Shown here: positions 48,139-57,305 of the stretch, piece after piece
How positions within the stretch are numbered: the stretch's first letter is position 1
Layout of the letters: each line of letters opens with the position of its first letter
Assembly (NCBI RefSeq): GCF_022410465.1
Contig: NZ_JAJSON010000005.1
Span: forward strand, 1 to 64,000
From: Christiangramia crocea
Lineage (GTDB): Bacteria; Bacteroidota; Bacteroidia; Flavobacteriales; Flavobacteriaceae
DNA length: 64,000 nucleotides
Reading direction: 5' to 3'
Program-made: the position numbers and the translations under genes
The notes under the pieces: generated by a model
Databases searched by the model: none
The model's input: the letters and a program-made list of their open reading frames with translations, nothing else
Told to the model about the DNA's origin: nothing

Positions 48139-48958
48139 TTAGTTTATATCCGCAGTTATGACAGAATTCGGAATGGTCCAGGTGGCGGGCCTCATTGCAA
48201 TTTGGGCAAACCTGGGTATTGGTGATGGGTTTATCGGTAGTTTTGCTGAATTCGGCACTTACTATTCCTGTTGGTACAGCAATAATGCCATAACCGGTGA
48301 TCATAATTACCGAAGCGATAAGCCTGCCCAAAGGTGTAACCGGAGCAATATCACCAAATCCGACGGTGGTTAGGGTCACTATACACCAGTAAATACTGAG
48401 GGGAATATTGTCAAAACCGGAAGCTTTGCCTTCTACCAGGTGCATCAGGGTTCCGGCTATGATACAAATGATGAGAACTGCAAACAAAAATACCAGGATT
48501 TTTGCTTTACTGTTCCTAAGCGCGAGCATCAGTTTTCGTGATTCGCCAATATAACGGGTGATCTTCAAAACCCTGAAAATCCTGAGAAGTCGCAGAGCTC
48601 TAATAGCGAAAAGAAGGTTGGTCCCTCCAAAGATGAAACCTATATAACTTGGGAGTGTGGAAAGCAGATCTACGATCCCGTAAAAGCTGAAGATATATCG
48701 CTTGGGCTTATTAATCGCGATGATTCTAACAATATACTCAATGGTGAATATACCGGTGATGATCCACTCTGCGATATAGAATTGCCAGGCATACTTGTAG
48801 AGAAGACTGGAGATACTCTCCATCATTACCAGTACAACACTTATAATGATAACTATGAGAATAGCAATATCAAAAAACTTACCCGCTGGCGTATCTGCTT
48901 CATAAATCACTTCATGAAGCTTAAATTTCCAGTGGGGGATTGGTTTCTTTTCTTTCAC
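48131..48958 (-). CDS. Voltage-gated-like potassium channel with C-terminal zinc ribbon
   Basis: A 275-residue six-helix ion transporter. The S4-like helix (about 118-135) carries regularly spaced arginines (AIRALRLLRIFRVLKITR). The selectivity filter is TLTTVGFGD at 195-203, a TVGFGD variant of the usual TVGYGD. After S6 the protein ends in a small four-cysteine zinc ribbon (Cys251, 254, 266, 269). It should form a tetrameric potassium channel in the inner membrane. The ribbon is not a standard RCK or cyclic-nucleotide domain. It overlaps miaA by 8 bp. Confidence 0.9.
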   Translation of the reverse strand: MKEKKPIPHWKFKLHEVIYEADTPAGKFFDIAILIVIIISVVLVMMESISSLLYKYAWQFYIAEWIITGIFTIEYIVRIIAINKPKRYIFSFYGIVDLLSTLPSYIGFIFGGTNLLFAIRALRLLRIFRVLKITRYIGESRKLMLALRNSKAKILVFLFAVLIICIIAGTLMHLVEGKASGFDNIPLSIYWCIVTLTTVGFGDIAPVTPLGRLIASVIMITGYGIIAVPTGIVSAEFSKTTDKPITNTQVCPNCNEARHLDHSEFCHNCGYKLNE

Positions 48959-48990
48959 GTTAGGTTAAAAGTATAAAAAATTCCGGAAGA

Positions 48991-50364
48991 TTATTCCTGA
49001 ATAGATAGTTGGATGATCCGGAAATTATGCTTTTTACGCAAAAAGCTCTGAATTATATGCTGGGCGTCGCGATTATTATTCATTGGTGTAATAATGGAAC
49101 GTATAATATCCAGGTTGTTTATCTGGTGATTGAGGTTGAAATAACCTACACCCTTAAATTCACCATCCTCGATAAGTAAAGCACTCTTCTCATCAACCTC
49201 GCGGCCCCTGCCTATTAACAGCATATTCTGGTTCTCATAGGAATGTTGACCAATAAGTTCCATCACCCTTTCATTATATTCTTGCGGGCTTTCTTCTTCA
49301 ACACAGGCACCAAAACAGCTTTTTATAGTATAACCAAAGCAATTGCCAGTGCCGCCATGTAAGCCTGCGAGCCTTTCACAGAGTTCAAATTCCTCTACCC
49401 ATTTGGTGAGGGAGTTTTTTGCAGATCTCAGGCTGCTGAAAGTGGTGATATTCTTCTTATTCTTACTGGCTCTCCCAATTTTAAGGTTCACATAGCCATT
49501 CTCGTCGGTGAACTGATAAAGAGCATGACTGAAAATATCCCGTTTCAAAGCACGATTATATCGTGGTTTTATTTCTTTTATTTCCTGGTTCTCCTTTAAG
49601 AGTGCAATAAGTTCATTTCCCGTAAGCTCATAGGAAACCGAAACCACTTTGCGCTGCATTTCCTGTGATTTTGGATTATCGTTGGTGAAATGCTGGTTCA
49701 CTCTTTTTTTAATATTCCGGGATTTACCTACGTAAATAATCTCTCCATTATCGTCATGAAAATAATAAACCCCGGTAAGTGAAGGTAACTCTTCCAGGAT
49801 ATACACCAGTTTGGTGTCCATCATTCGTTTTGGTTCCTTGCGAACATATTCTTTCAGGATATCTTTTTCCACATCCTTGGCAAGAAGCATTTTAAAAAGT
49901 TTGATGGTTGCCTGGGCATCTCCTGCTGCCCGGTGGCGATCGCTTAGTGGAATACCGAGTGACCTAACCAGTTTTCCAAGGCTATAGGAAGGAAGTCCCG
50001 GGATGAGTTTTTTGGATAGTTCTACCGTGCACAAACTTCTCCTTTCAAAGTCGAAGCCAAGCCGGCGGAATTCGGTTCTCAGGATTCTGTAATCGAATTT
50101 AGCATTGTGAGCCACCAGGATACAATCCTGGGTGATCTCAACAATTCGTTTGGCCACCTCATAAAATTTAGGTGCATTGCGAAGCATCTCATTATTGATA
50201 CCGGTAAGGTTCACCACGAATGGCTGAATGGCCTGCTCAGGATTCACGAGGCTAATGAACTGATCTGTTACGGTATGACCGTCAAACTTATAAATCGCAA
50301 TTTCGGTGATCCCTTCTTCATTGTATTTACCACCTGTGGTCTCTATGTCTAATATAGCGTACAA
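48991..50364 (-). CDS. DEDD exonuclease - GIY-YIG nuclease fusion (Pol III epsilon / UvrC-Cho-like)
   Basis: A 457-residue protein. The N-terminal DnaQ-type 3'-5' exonuclease has Asp6/Glu8 (LDIETT), Asp90 (AHNAKFD), His143 and Asp148 (RHRAAGDAQ). A GIY-YIG endonuclease follows at about 190-280 (GVYYF, YVGKSRNIKKR). The remaining 180 residues, with CFGACVEEE, resemble the UvrC/Cho middle part. This fusion is known in Bacteroidota and Actinobacteria and is suspected to act in DNA repair. The start is TTG at 50364, which gives the conserved MYAILDIETTG; there is no nearby ATG. Confidence 0.9.
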   Translation of the reverse strand: MYAILDIETTGGKYNEEGITEIAIYKFDGHTVTDQFISLVNPEQAIQPFVVNLTGINNEMLRNAPKFYEVAKRIVEITQDCILVAHNAKFDYRILRTEFRRLGFDFERRSLCTVELSKKLIPGLPSYSLGKLVRSLGIPLSDRHRAAGDAQATIKLFKMLLAKDVEKDILKEYVRKEPKRMMDTKLVYILEELPSLTGVYYFHDDNGEIIYVGKSRNIKKRVNQHFTNDNPKSQEMQRKVVSVSYELTGNELIALLKENQEIKEIKPRYNRALKRDIFSHALYQFTDENGYVNLKIGRASKNKKNITTFSSLRSAKNSLTKWVEEFELCERLAGLHGGTGNCFGYTIKSCFGACVEEESPQEYNERVMELIGQHSYENQNMLLIGRGREVDEKSALLIEDGEFKGVGYFNLNHQINNLDIIRSIITPMNNNRDAQHIIQSFLRKKHNFRIIQLSIQE

Positions 50365-50379
50365 ATACTTCTCTCTTCG

Positions 50380-51039
50380 TTAATTATAATTTCGGGCGCC
50401 AAATATACTACTTCCAATCCGAACCATAGTCGTCCCGCATTCCAGAGCAATTTTGTAGTCGCCGCTCATTCCCATTGACAGTTCTTCAAGCTCGGGAAAG
50501 TCCATCTTCAATTCTTCAAAAACCGATTTCAAATACCGGAATTCTGATTTTACCTGGTCTTCATCATCGGTGAAGGTGGCCATTCCCATCAGGCCAATGA
50601 TCTTCACATTTTCCATTTTCGCATAAGCTTCTGAAGCAAGAATCTCTCTGGCTTCTTCATCAGAAATGCCAAATTTGGAGTCTTCTTCGGCAATCTTTAC
50701 CTGTAGCAGGCAGTTAATCACCCGGTCGTTCTGTTTTGCCCGTTTGTTGATCTCCTTCAGAAGTTTCAGGCTGTCCACGGCATGGATCAGTGACACAAAT
50801 GGTGCCATATATTTCACTTTGTTCCTTTGCACATGGCCAACCATATGCCACTCGATATCCTGCGGGAGTTCTTCCCATTTATCGGTCATTTCCTGGATCT
50901 TGTTCTCGCCAAATATTCTTTGACCGGCCCGATAAGCTTCGAGAATATCTTCGTTAGGCTTGGTTTTGGAAATAGCTACGAGCTTCACACCTTCGGAAAG
51001 CTCGTCTTTATATTGTTTGATATTTTCAGAAATGTCCAT
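50380..51039 (-). CDS. YggS/PLPBP family pyridoxal phosphate homeostasis protein
   Basis: A 219-residue single-domain PLP-binding TIM barrel without known catalysis, involved in vitamin B6 and amino-acid homeostasis. The PLP lysine is in LVAISKTKP near residue 25; FGENKIQEM, WHMVGHVQRNK and LSMGMSGDYKIALECG are family motifs, and VRIGSSIFGAR closes it. It lies 15 bp before the nuclease fusion and 69 bp after DUF1015. Confidence 0.95.
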   Translation of the reverse strand: MDISENIKQYKDELSEGVKLVAISKTKPNEDILEAYRAGQRIFGENKIQEMTDKWEELPQDIEWHMVGHVQRNKVKYMAPFVSLIHAVDSLKLLKEINKRAKQNDRVINCLLQVKIAEEDSKFGISDEEAREILASEAYAKMENVKIIGLMGMATFTDDEDQVKSEFRYLKSVFEELKMDFPELEELSMGMSGDYKIALECGTTMVRIGSSIFGARNYN

Positions 51040-51108
51040 CCTTTATTCTTTAAGACCAGGATTTATTAAAATTGTAGCGGCCGTGGTAGTACCTGTATTG
51101 AGTCCTGT

Positions 51109-52344
51109 TCAGAACTCATATATCGTAAGACCGCTACGTAATTTAGGTTCAATATAAGTACTTTTTGGTGGCATAGTCAAATTTTCATCTGCAATTTCCT
51201 TAATTTCTTCAATTCCAGCCGGAAGCATACCAAAACCGACTGCAAATTCCCCATTGTCAACTCTTGTTTTAAGCTCTATGAGGTCATTGCGGCCATGTAT
51301 ATATGCGATTCGTTTATCATGCCTAAGATCTTCAATTCCGAGTATCGGTTTCAGAATCTTTTCATATAGGATATAAGAATCCAGCTGGCTTAGTGAGTCG
51401 GTGAACTTATACTGAGTCTTACGAAGGTAGAGCGAATAGTATTTCCCTTCCAGGTACATATTGAAATGATGCTTTTTGGAAGGTTTATAAATTTCATGTC
51501 CGCGATCTTCTATTCTGAACCATTCATCCAGCAGGATGAGGAACTCTTCTTTGGAATGGCCATTAAGATCTTTGATCAGCCTGCTGAATTCATAGATCCT
51601 CAGGTTACTTTCTGAAATCAGGTAGCTCATAAAGAAATTATAGGTTTCTTCTCCAGTATGATCAGGATTATTTTCACGGCTTTCTTTGGCCAGTAAATAA
51701 GAAGAGGCACTGCGATGATGCCCGTCTGCGATGTAGATCTTTTCCAGGGCGTCGAATTCGGCCTTTATCTTCTCTATATTTTCAGGCTTGTCTATTAACC
51801 ATAAGGAATGTAACTCCCTGTTATAGGTAGCGAATTCATATTCCGGTCTAGATTTCATTCGCTCTTCAAGAAGTTCATTAATCACCGGATTATCAGGATA
51901 AGTAAGTAAAACCGGTTCTGTATTGAATCCCACGACTTTCAGGTAATCCTTGAATAGTTCTTCCCGGTGAGCAATGGTATCTTCGTGCCGTTTTATAAGA
52001 TTTTTTTCATAATCTTCAACGCTGGCAGCAGCAATTATCCCACAACATGTGGCTTCCCTGCTTTTTATCTGATAGATATAATAACAGGGACTTTTATCCT
52101 GGATAAGCGTATTCTCTTCCTTGAATTCAAGGTAGCGGTTCCTTACCATCCCAAAGCGTTTCTCTCCGCCAATCTCATGCTGAAATTTATAGCCGGGATT
52201 TATGATGTGTAAGAATGAATAGGGATTGAATTCCAGCTGGGCACGAAGTTCCTCTTCACTATAATCTTCATAAGAACGTGAAGCAACCAGGCCCGCATAA
52301 GCCGGCGCCGGCCTTACTGCCTTAAATGGTAGGATCTTTGTCAA
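51109..52344 (-). CDS. DUF1015 family protein
   Basis: A 411-residue protein matching the widespread DUF1015 (SerC-linked) family: it opens ILPFKAVRPAPAYAGLVASRSYE, shows LIDKPENIEK and the motif IADGHHRSASSYLLAKE, and continues YNFFMSYLISESNLRI. The HxxR-type HHRSAS segment may be an active or binding site. In other bacteria it sits beside serC/serA, suggesting serine metabolism, but no such gene is here. The start is TTG at 52344. Confidence 0.88.
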   Translation of the reverse strand: MTKILPFKAVRPAPAYAGLVASRSYEDYSEEELRAQLEFNPYSFLHIINPGYKFQHEIGGEKRFGMVRNRYLEFKEENTLIQDKSPCYYIYQIKSREATCCGIIAAASVEDYEKNLIKRHEDTIAHREELFKDYLKVVGFNTEPVLLTYPDNPVINELLEERMKSRPEYEFATYNRELHSLWLIDKPENIEKIKAEFDALEKIYIADGHHRSASSYLLAKESRENNPDHTGEETYNFFMSYLISESNLRIYEFSRLIKDLNGHSKEEFLILLDEWFRIEDRGHEIYKPSKKHHFNMYLEGKYYSLYLRKTQYKFTDSLSQLDSYILYEKILKPILGIEDLRHDKRIAYIHGRNDLIELKTRVDNGEFAVGFGMLPAGIEEIKEIADENLTMPPKSTYIEPKLRSGLTIYEF

Positions 52345-52386
52345 ATTATTCTTAATTTATTTTGAGTGTGAATAATAGAATTCTCC

Positions 52387-52456
52387 CTGCGGTCGAAATG
52401 ACGATCTAGAGGTTTCATTTCGAGGGAGTCCATCTAGACGATCGAGAAATCTCATT
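52387..52456. repeat. Dispersed intergenic repeat with inverted arms
   Basis: TCGAAATGA (52393-52401) and TCATTTCGA (52415-52423) are perfect 9-bp inverted copies, with CTCCC and GGGAG extending the arms. The right part continues to ATCGAGAAATCTC. This resembles the TCATTTCGA...CGAGAAATCTC elements seen repeatedly between flavobacterial genes. Confidence 0.55.
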
Positions 52457-52464
52457 CTTAGATA

Positions 52465-53355
52465 CTATCTGCTAAACTGAGAAGAAATCTTTTCAGCCTT
52501 TTTGCTTTCAGAATAGTCATAGAATCCTTCACCCGATTTAACACCAATCTTTCCGGCTCTCACCATATTGGTCAGAAGGGGGCAGGGTGCATATTTTGGT
52601 TTCTTGAAGCCGTCATACATCACCTCAAGTATGGAATGGCATACATCAAGCCCTATAAAATCGGCCAGCTGAAGTGGTCCCATAGGATGCGCCATTCCAA
52701 GTTTCATTACAGTATCTATTTCATAAACTCCTGCTACTCCATTGTAAAGCGTCTCAATAGCCTCGTTGATCATTGGCATCAGGATCCTGTTGGCCACAAA
52801 GCCCGGATAATCGTTTACTTCTACAGGTACTTTATTTAGTTTTTCTGACAGTTCCATCACCGTTTTGGTCACTTCATCGCTGGTATTATAACCGCGTATG
52901 ATCTCTACGAGTTTCATCACAGGTACCGGGTTCATAAAATGCATTCCTATCACACGCTCCGGTTTCGATACCGCCGAAGCGATCTGGGTAATAGAAATGG
53001 AAGAGGTATTAGTAGCAAGAATAGTGTCTTCAGAAGTATGCTGATCAAGATGCCTGAAGATCTTGAGCTTTAGCTCGGTATTCTCTGTGGCTGCCTCTAC
53101 TACCACACTTGCAGATCCAACTCCTTCTGAAATATCCGTATAGGTAGTGATATTTTTCAGGGTTTCGGTTTTTTGTTCTTCAGAGATCTTTTCTTTGGCC
53201 ACCATACGGTCCAGATTTCTGGAGATAGTGTCCATACCTTTTTTCAGACTTTCTTCAGAAATATCTATTAACTGAACTTTATAGCCGTGCTGCGCAAAGG
53301 TATGAGCAATCCCATTCCCCATGGTTCCGGCTCCAATTACTGCAATGTTTTTCAT
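52465..53355 (-). CDS. 3-hydroxybutyryl-CoA dehydrogenase
   Basis: A 296-residue NAD-dependent 3-hydroxyacyl-CoA dehydrogenase. The Rossmann motif is AVIGAGTMGNGIAHTFA at residues 4-20. The catalytic His-Glu region is GMHFMNPVPVMKLVEII, then VNDYPGFVANRILMPMINEA and GMAHPMGPLQLADFIGLD. It oxidises (S)-3-hydroxyacyl-CoA or works in reverse in butyrate-type metabolism. It is followed by a dispersed repeat and preceded by another; it lies downstream of an oxidoreductase gene. Confidence 0.95.
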   Translation of the reverse strand: MKNIAVIGAGTMGNGIAHTFAQHGYKVQLIDISEESLKKGMDTISRNLDRMVAKEKISEEQKTETLKNITTYTDISEGVGSASVVVEAATENTELKLKIFRHLDQHTSEDTILATNTSSISITQIASAVSKPERVIGMHFMNPVPVMKLVEIIRGYNTSDEVTKTVMELSEKLNKVPVEVNDYPGFVANRILMPMINEAIETLYNGVAGVYEIDTVMKLGMAHPMGPLQLADFIGLDVCHSILEVMYDGFKKPKYAPCPLLTNMVRAGKIGVKSGEGFYDYSESKKAEKISSQFSR

Positions 53356-53383
53356 TTTGTTGGTTTTTAATTTTCAAAGTTGC

Positions 53384-53474
53384 CGTCAGGCTGAACTCGT
53401 TTCAGCTTCTATATTAACCTGAAACAGATCATGAAATCGAAGATTCAACAGGGTTAAACAAGTTCAGGATGACG
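53384..53474. repeat. Dispersed intergenic repeat with 19-bp imperfect inverted ends
   Basis: The left arm CGTCAGGCTGAACTCGTTT (53384-53402) is the inverted copy of 53456-53474 with three mismatches. The CGTCATCCTGAACTTGTTTCA motif family is widely dispersed between flavobacterial genes. It fills most of the gap between the 3-hydroxyacyl-CoA dehydrogenase and the Gfo/Idh/MocA gene. Confidence 0.6.
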
Positions 53475-53497
53475 TATTTAAACTTCATATTCATTAT

Positions 53498-54472
53498 CTA
53501 TATATTAAAACCGGCAATCACCTGGTTTGCCACTTTCAGTGCCCTGGCTCCCTGCTCCATGGTAACCACCGGCTCTTTACCATTTTGAATGGCATCAGCA
53601 AAACTCTCGAGTTCGTCCAGAATGGCATTGTTAAGGGAAACCTCAGGATTATCAAAATATATCTGCTTTTTCACTCCTTCGGCATTCTGAAGTATCATGG
53701 CATAATCATCAGGTTTTTCAGGAGCATCCTTCATCTTAACCACTTCACATTTCTTATCCAGGAAATCTACTGAAATATAGGCATCCCTCTGAAAGAATCG
53801 CGATTTTCTCATATTCTTCATAGAGATCCGGCTGGCGGTAAGATTGGCCACACAACCGTTCTCAAATTCTATCCTGGCGTTAGCGATATCCGGAGTGTCG
53901 CTGATTACCGAAACTCCACTGGCATTGATTTTTTTAACTTCAGATTTCACCACACTTAGCACCGCATCTATATCATGGATCATCAGGTCCAGCACCACCG
54001 GCACGTCGGTTCCTCGAGGGTTGAATTCAGCCAGACGGTGAGCCTCAATAAACATTGGGTTTTCTATACGATCGGCCACTGCCTGGAAAGCAGGATTGAA
54101 TCTTTCCACGTGTCCAACCTGGCCTTTTACATTGTGCTTTCTGGCCAGTTGTATCAGTTCCTGCGCCTCTTCGAATGTATTGGTGATGGGTTTTTCAATA
54201 AAAAGATGCTTTCCCGCAGAGATCACTTTTTTTGCAACCTCAAAATGGGACAGGGTGGGAGTCACCACGTCTATCATATCACATTGGGCGATAAGATCGT
54301 CCAGATTTTCGAACATTTTGTAGCCGAATTCAGAAGCTACTTTTTCGGCATTTTGCCTGTTGGCATCATAAAATCCGATCAGTTCATATTCTTCGGACTG
54401 TTTTAAAAGTTTCAGATGGATCTTTCCAAGATGGCCTGCGCCCAGGACTCCCGCTTTCAGCATATTTTGCAT
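53498..54472 (-). CDS. Gfo/Idh/MocA family oxidoreductase
   Basis: A 324-residue NAD(P)-dependent dehydrogenase. The N-terminal Rossmann domain opens with KAGVLGAGHLGKIHLKLLK and shows HLFIEKPITNTFEEA, which includes the conserved EKP lysine. The C-terminal alpha/beta domain holds DLMIHDIDAVLS, where the His-Asp pair is probably catalytic. The substrate could be a sugar, a sugar derivative or a biliverdin-like compound; the sequence does not decide. It is a stand-alone gene with repeat-rich flanks. Confidence 0.92.
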   Translation of the reverse strand: MQNMLKAGVLGAGHLGKIHLKLLKQSEEYELIGFYDANRQNAEKVASEFGYKMFENLDDLIAQCDMIDVVTPTLSHFEVAKKVISAGKHLFIEKPITNTFEEAQELIQLARKHNVKGQVGHVERFNPAFQAVADRIENPMFIEAHRLAEFNPRGTDVPVVLDLMIHDIDAVLSVVKSEVKKINASGVSVISDTPDIANARIEFENGCVANLTASRISMKNMRKSRFFQRDAYISVDFLDKKCEVVKMKDAPEKPDDYAMILQNAEGVKKQIYFDNPEVSLNNAILDELESFADAIQNGKEPVVTMEQGARALKVANQVIAGFNI

Positions 54473-54597
54473 TTTTCACAAAAATAGCATTTTGATATTA
54501 AATACTTTATAAAATAAGGCCAAATCCCGGGAGTCTTTTGCTTGGGATAAATCAGCTTGTTTCCCTAATTTTATAGCCTGATTAAAGCATAACCAAG

Positions 54598-55239
54598 TTG
54601 AAAGATACCTATAGACATCAGGGCAAGAGACAGCAATTGGTAAAGACCGTAAAAAAGAAGGGAATTACTGATGAAAAGGTGCTTGCTGCCATAGGAAAGA
54701 TCCCGCGCCATCTCTTTATGGACAGCAGTTTTGAAGATCATGCCTACCAGGACAAGGCATTCCCCATTGCGGCCGACCAGACTATTTCCCAGCCCTATAC
54801 CGTGGCATTCCAAACCGAACTTCTGGAAGTAAAAAAAGGAGAGAAGGTCCTGGAGATTGGTACGGGTAGCGGCTATCAAACGGCGGTGCTCTGTGAACTC
54901 GGTGCAAAGGTATACAGTATAGAACGCCAGCGGGAACTGTATAAAAAGACCAAGAGCTTTCTTTCAAAAATAGGCTACAGGCCAAAGCATCTAAGTTTCG
55001 GCGATGGATATAAGGGCCTTCCTGAATATGCTCCTTTCGATAAGATCATTGTTACGGCTGGAGCTCCCGAGGTTCCAAAAGAACTGCTTGGACAACTTAA
55101 GGTAGGGGGCAGAATGGTGATTCCCGTTGGCACTGAGGTGCAAACCATGACCCTCTTTATAAGAAAATCTGCCAAGGAATTTGACAGGAAGGAGTATGGA
55201 GCCTTCAGGTTTGTGCCCCTTCTGGGAGATAAGAACTAA
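54598..55239 (+). CDS. pcm: Protein-L-isoaspartate O-methyltransferase
   Basis: A 213-residue repair methyltransferase that marks isoaspartate residues for conversion back to aspartate. It shows IPRHLFMDSSFEDHAYQDKA, the family motif QTISQPYTVA, and the SAM site VLEIGTGSGYQTAVL. The start is TTG at 54598, giving the conserved MKDTYRHQGKRQQLV N-terminus. It is convergent with the M28 peptidase across a bidirectional terminator. Confidence 0.95.
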   Translation: MKDTYRHQGKRQQLVKTVKKKGITDEKVLAAIGKIPRHLFMDSSFEDHAYQDKAFPIAADQTISQPYTVAFQTELLEVKKGEKVLEIGTGSGYQTAVLCELGAKVYSIERQRELYKKTKSFLSKIGYRPKHLSFGDGYKGLPEYAPFDKIIVTAGAPEVPKELLGQLKVGGRMVIPVGTEVQTMTLFIRKSAKEFDRKEYGAFRFVPLLGDKN

Positions 55240-55325
55240 AGCTAAGCAGAATAAAGAATTTCAATGCTGGTAGTTTCAAACAATGAGACTCTTCACTTGG
55301 CTCAGCGTTTACAGGGAGGAAACAA

Positions 55326-55354
55326 AAAAAGCCCCGAAATCCGGGGCTTTTTTA
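55326..55354. terminator. Bidirectional terminator between pcm and the M28 peptidase
   Basis: A perfect 12-bp stem (55326-55337 with 55343-55354) with a 5-base loop has A and T runs on its two sides. It can serve both convergent genes. Confidence 0.85.
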
Positions 55355-55372
55355 TTTATAAATTCTAATTAA

Positions 55373-56395
55373 TTATTTTCCGGTGGTATCAATAGCTTTA
55401 TCAACCACAAGTCTTTCATCCCTGTTTGCGATTTCCCAGGCGGTTAGAAAGACCAGCTTTGCTCTTTTCGCTAAAACCTCATACTCGATCTTATCTGGAG
55501 TATCGGTTGGTTTATGATAATCGGCGTGAGTCCCGTTGAAATAGAAAATGATCGGGATGTTATTCTTAGCGAAATTGTAGTGGTCACTTCTGTAATAAAA
55601 ACGATTAGGATCGTTCTCATCATTATAGGTGTAATCCAGGTCAAGGTTCATATACCTGGCATTTACTGCTTCGCTTAAATGATGAAGTTCTGTACTCAGC
55701 TTATCGCTTCCAATAAGATATACATAATTGTCATTTCCCTCATGCTGTGGATCTATACGGCCAATCATATCAATGTTAAGGTTGGCAACTGTATTTTCCA
55801 GAGGGAAAATAGGTTCATCTGTATAGAATTTAGAACCTATAAGACCTTTTTCCTCTCCGGTAACGTTAAGAAAAAGTATGGATCTTTTTGGGGTGTATCC
55901 ATCTTTGCTGGCTTCAACAAAAGCTTCAGCGATCTCCAGGATACCAACGGTTCCCGAGCCATCATCATCGGCCCCGTTATGGATATTACCGTCTTCATCT
56001 ATACCCACGTGGTCGTAGTGAGAAGAGATCACAAGAACTTCTTCAGGTTTTTCTGAACCTTTAAGGAAAGCCACCACATTTTCGGTAGGTTTTACATTTC
56101 CTCTTTTAAAGTAACTTGTGGGAACCTCCTGGAAATAATCGTCCCCTCCAATAGGGGAAACAAGCTCAAGCTCCTTATACTCTGTTTTAAGATATTCAGC
56201 GGCTTTTTTCTGTCCGGGCTCTCCAGTCTCACGACCTTCGAATTCATCACTTGCAAAAATGTAAAGATGTTCTTTTAATTCAGTTGCAGTGATAGTATTT
56301 GCATATTCCATAGGATCTGCATTCTCAATTTTCTTATTTTGAGCACTGCAGGCTGTAAGGATGGCCGGAATGACCAATACAAGTATATTTTTCAT
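55373..56395 (-). CDS. M28-family zinc aminopeptidase lipoprotein
   Basis: I start at the ATG at 56395 (340 residues) because it gives a lipoprotein signal with lipobox ILTAC; the upstream ATG at 56428 would add a charged tail before it. Zinc ligands of the M28 family are visible: His and Asp in SSHYDHVG and GADDDGSG, the catalytic glutamates in VTGEEKGLIGS, NLNIDMIGR, and the last histidine in YRSDHYNF. It cleaves N-terminal amino acids from peptides, probably from the outer envelope. TATATTGC near 56420 resembles the icd promoter element. Confidence 0.92.
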   Translation of the reverse strand: MKNILVLVIPAILTACSAQNKKIENADPMEYANTITATELKEHLYIFASDEFEGRETGEPGQKKAAEYLKTEYKELELVSPIGGDDYFQEVPTSYFKRGNVKPTENVVAFLKGSEKPEEVLVISSHYDHVGIDEDGNIHNGADDDGSGTVGILEIAEAFVEASKDGYTPKRSILFLNVTGEEKGLIGSKFYTDEPIFPLENTVANLNIDMIGRIDPQHEGNDNYVYLIGSDKLSTELHHLSEAVNARYMNLDLDYTYNDENDPNRFYYRSDHYNFAKNNIPIIFYFNGTHADYHKPTDTPDKIEYEVLAKRAKLVFLTAWEIANRDERLVVDKAIDTTGK

Positions 56396-56489
56396 TTTAA
56401 GTTTGAATTTTATTTTAATGCCGGGCAATATAGCAGATTTAACCTGAAAAAGCGGAAACCGAAAGCCTAAAAAACCTATAAAAATCCAC

Positions 56490-57197
56490 TCACTCTGCCA
56501 AAGCCTTTTCTATAGCCTTCTGTACCAGGGGCTCCATCACATCATAACCTTTTTCGTTAGGATGGACCCCATCTTCTGAAAATTCCTTTTTCATTCCCCC
56601 ATCCTCTCTGGCCATATGGCTGAAATAATCAAGATAGATATGTCCGTTTTCTTCGGCATAAGTCTTAAGCCAGGAATTGATTCTGGCGATCTTTGAGACC
56701 GGTTCCAGGCCGGGACGCCAAGGGTAATCGTAAACCGGAAGCACAGCACTTAATATCACTTTTATATCTTTTTGTTTTGCCAGCACGGCCATGGCTTTGA
56801 TATTATCAGTAATCATTTTTACAGAAGAGAAACCTGTATTACCTGCAATATCGTTAGTGCCTGCCAGGATCACCACGGCTTTGGGATTCAGGTCCAGTAC
56901 ATCCGGGGTGAACCTTATAAGCATCTGTGGGGTGGTTTGCCCACTAATACCTCTGCCTGCATAATTATTCTTTTTAAAGAATTCAGGATGCATATTTTTC
57001 CAGCCTTCGGTAATAGAGTTGCCCATAAAGACTACCGCAGGCCATTGGGAATTCTTTATGATCTCCTGATTTTCGTCATGATAGCGTTTTAGCTCAGCCC
57101 AGTCCTGTTCCATTAATTCCTGGTAATCTTGATTTTGTGCGTTTAAAGAAAGAAAAATTAGAAGAAAGCAGGTGAAAGAAAGCAGATATTTTAGCAT
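56490..57197 (-). CDS. SGNH/GDSL-family hydrolase
   Basis: I start at the ATG at 57197 (235 residues), giving a signal peptide MLKYLLSFTCFLLIFLSLNAQ. SGNH blocks are clear: block I VFMGNSITEG, with the nucleophile Ser and a GNS variant of GDS; block II GRGISGQTT; block III LAGTNDIAG; block V DGVHPNEKGY. It is an exported esterase or acyl hydrolase; substrates in this family include acylated sugars and lipids. It is followed by the M28 gene on the same strand after 94 bp. Confidence 0.9.
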   Translation of the reverse strand: MLKYLLSFTCFLLIFLSLNAQNQDYQELMEQDWAELKRYHDENQEIIKNSQWPAVVFMGNSITEGWKNMHPEFFKKNNYAGRGISGQTTPQMLIRFTPDVLDLNPKAVVILAGTNDIAGNTGFSSVKMITDNIKAMAVLAKQKDIKVILSAVLPVYDYPWRPGLEPVSKIARINSWLKTYAEENGHIYLDYFSHMAREDGGMKKEFSEDGVHPNEKGYDVMEPLVQKAIEKALAE

Positions 57198-57305
57198 GAA
57201 TAGAGATCTAAATAGGTTGAACATATATTTTAAAAGAGTAAAAATATCAAAAAAGCTTGAAATAGAAGCGGCTATGGAAAAGCCTGAAAAAAGTTTGGGA
57301 ATTAG

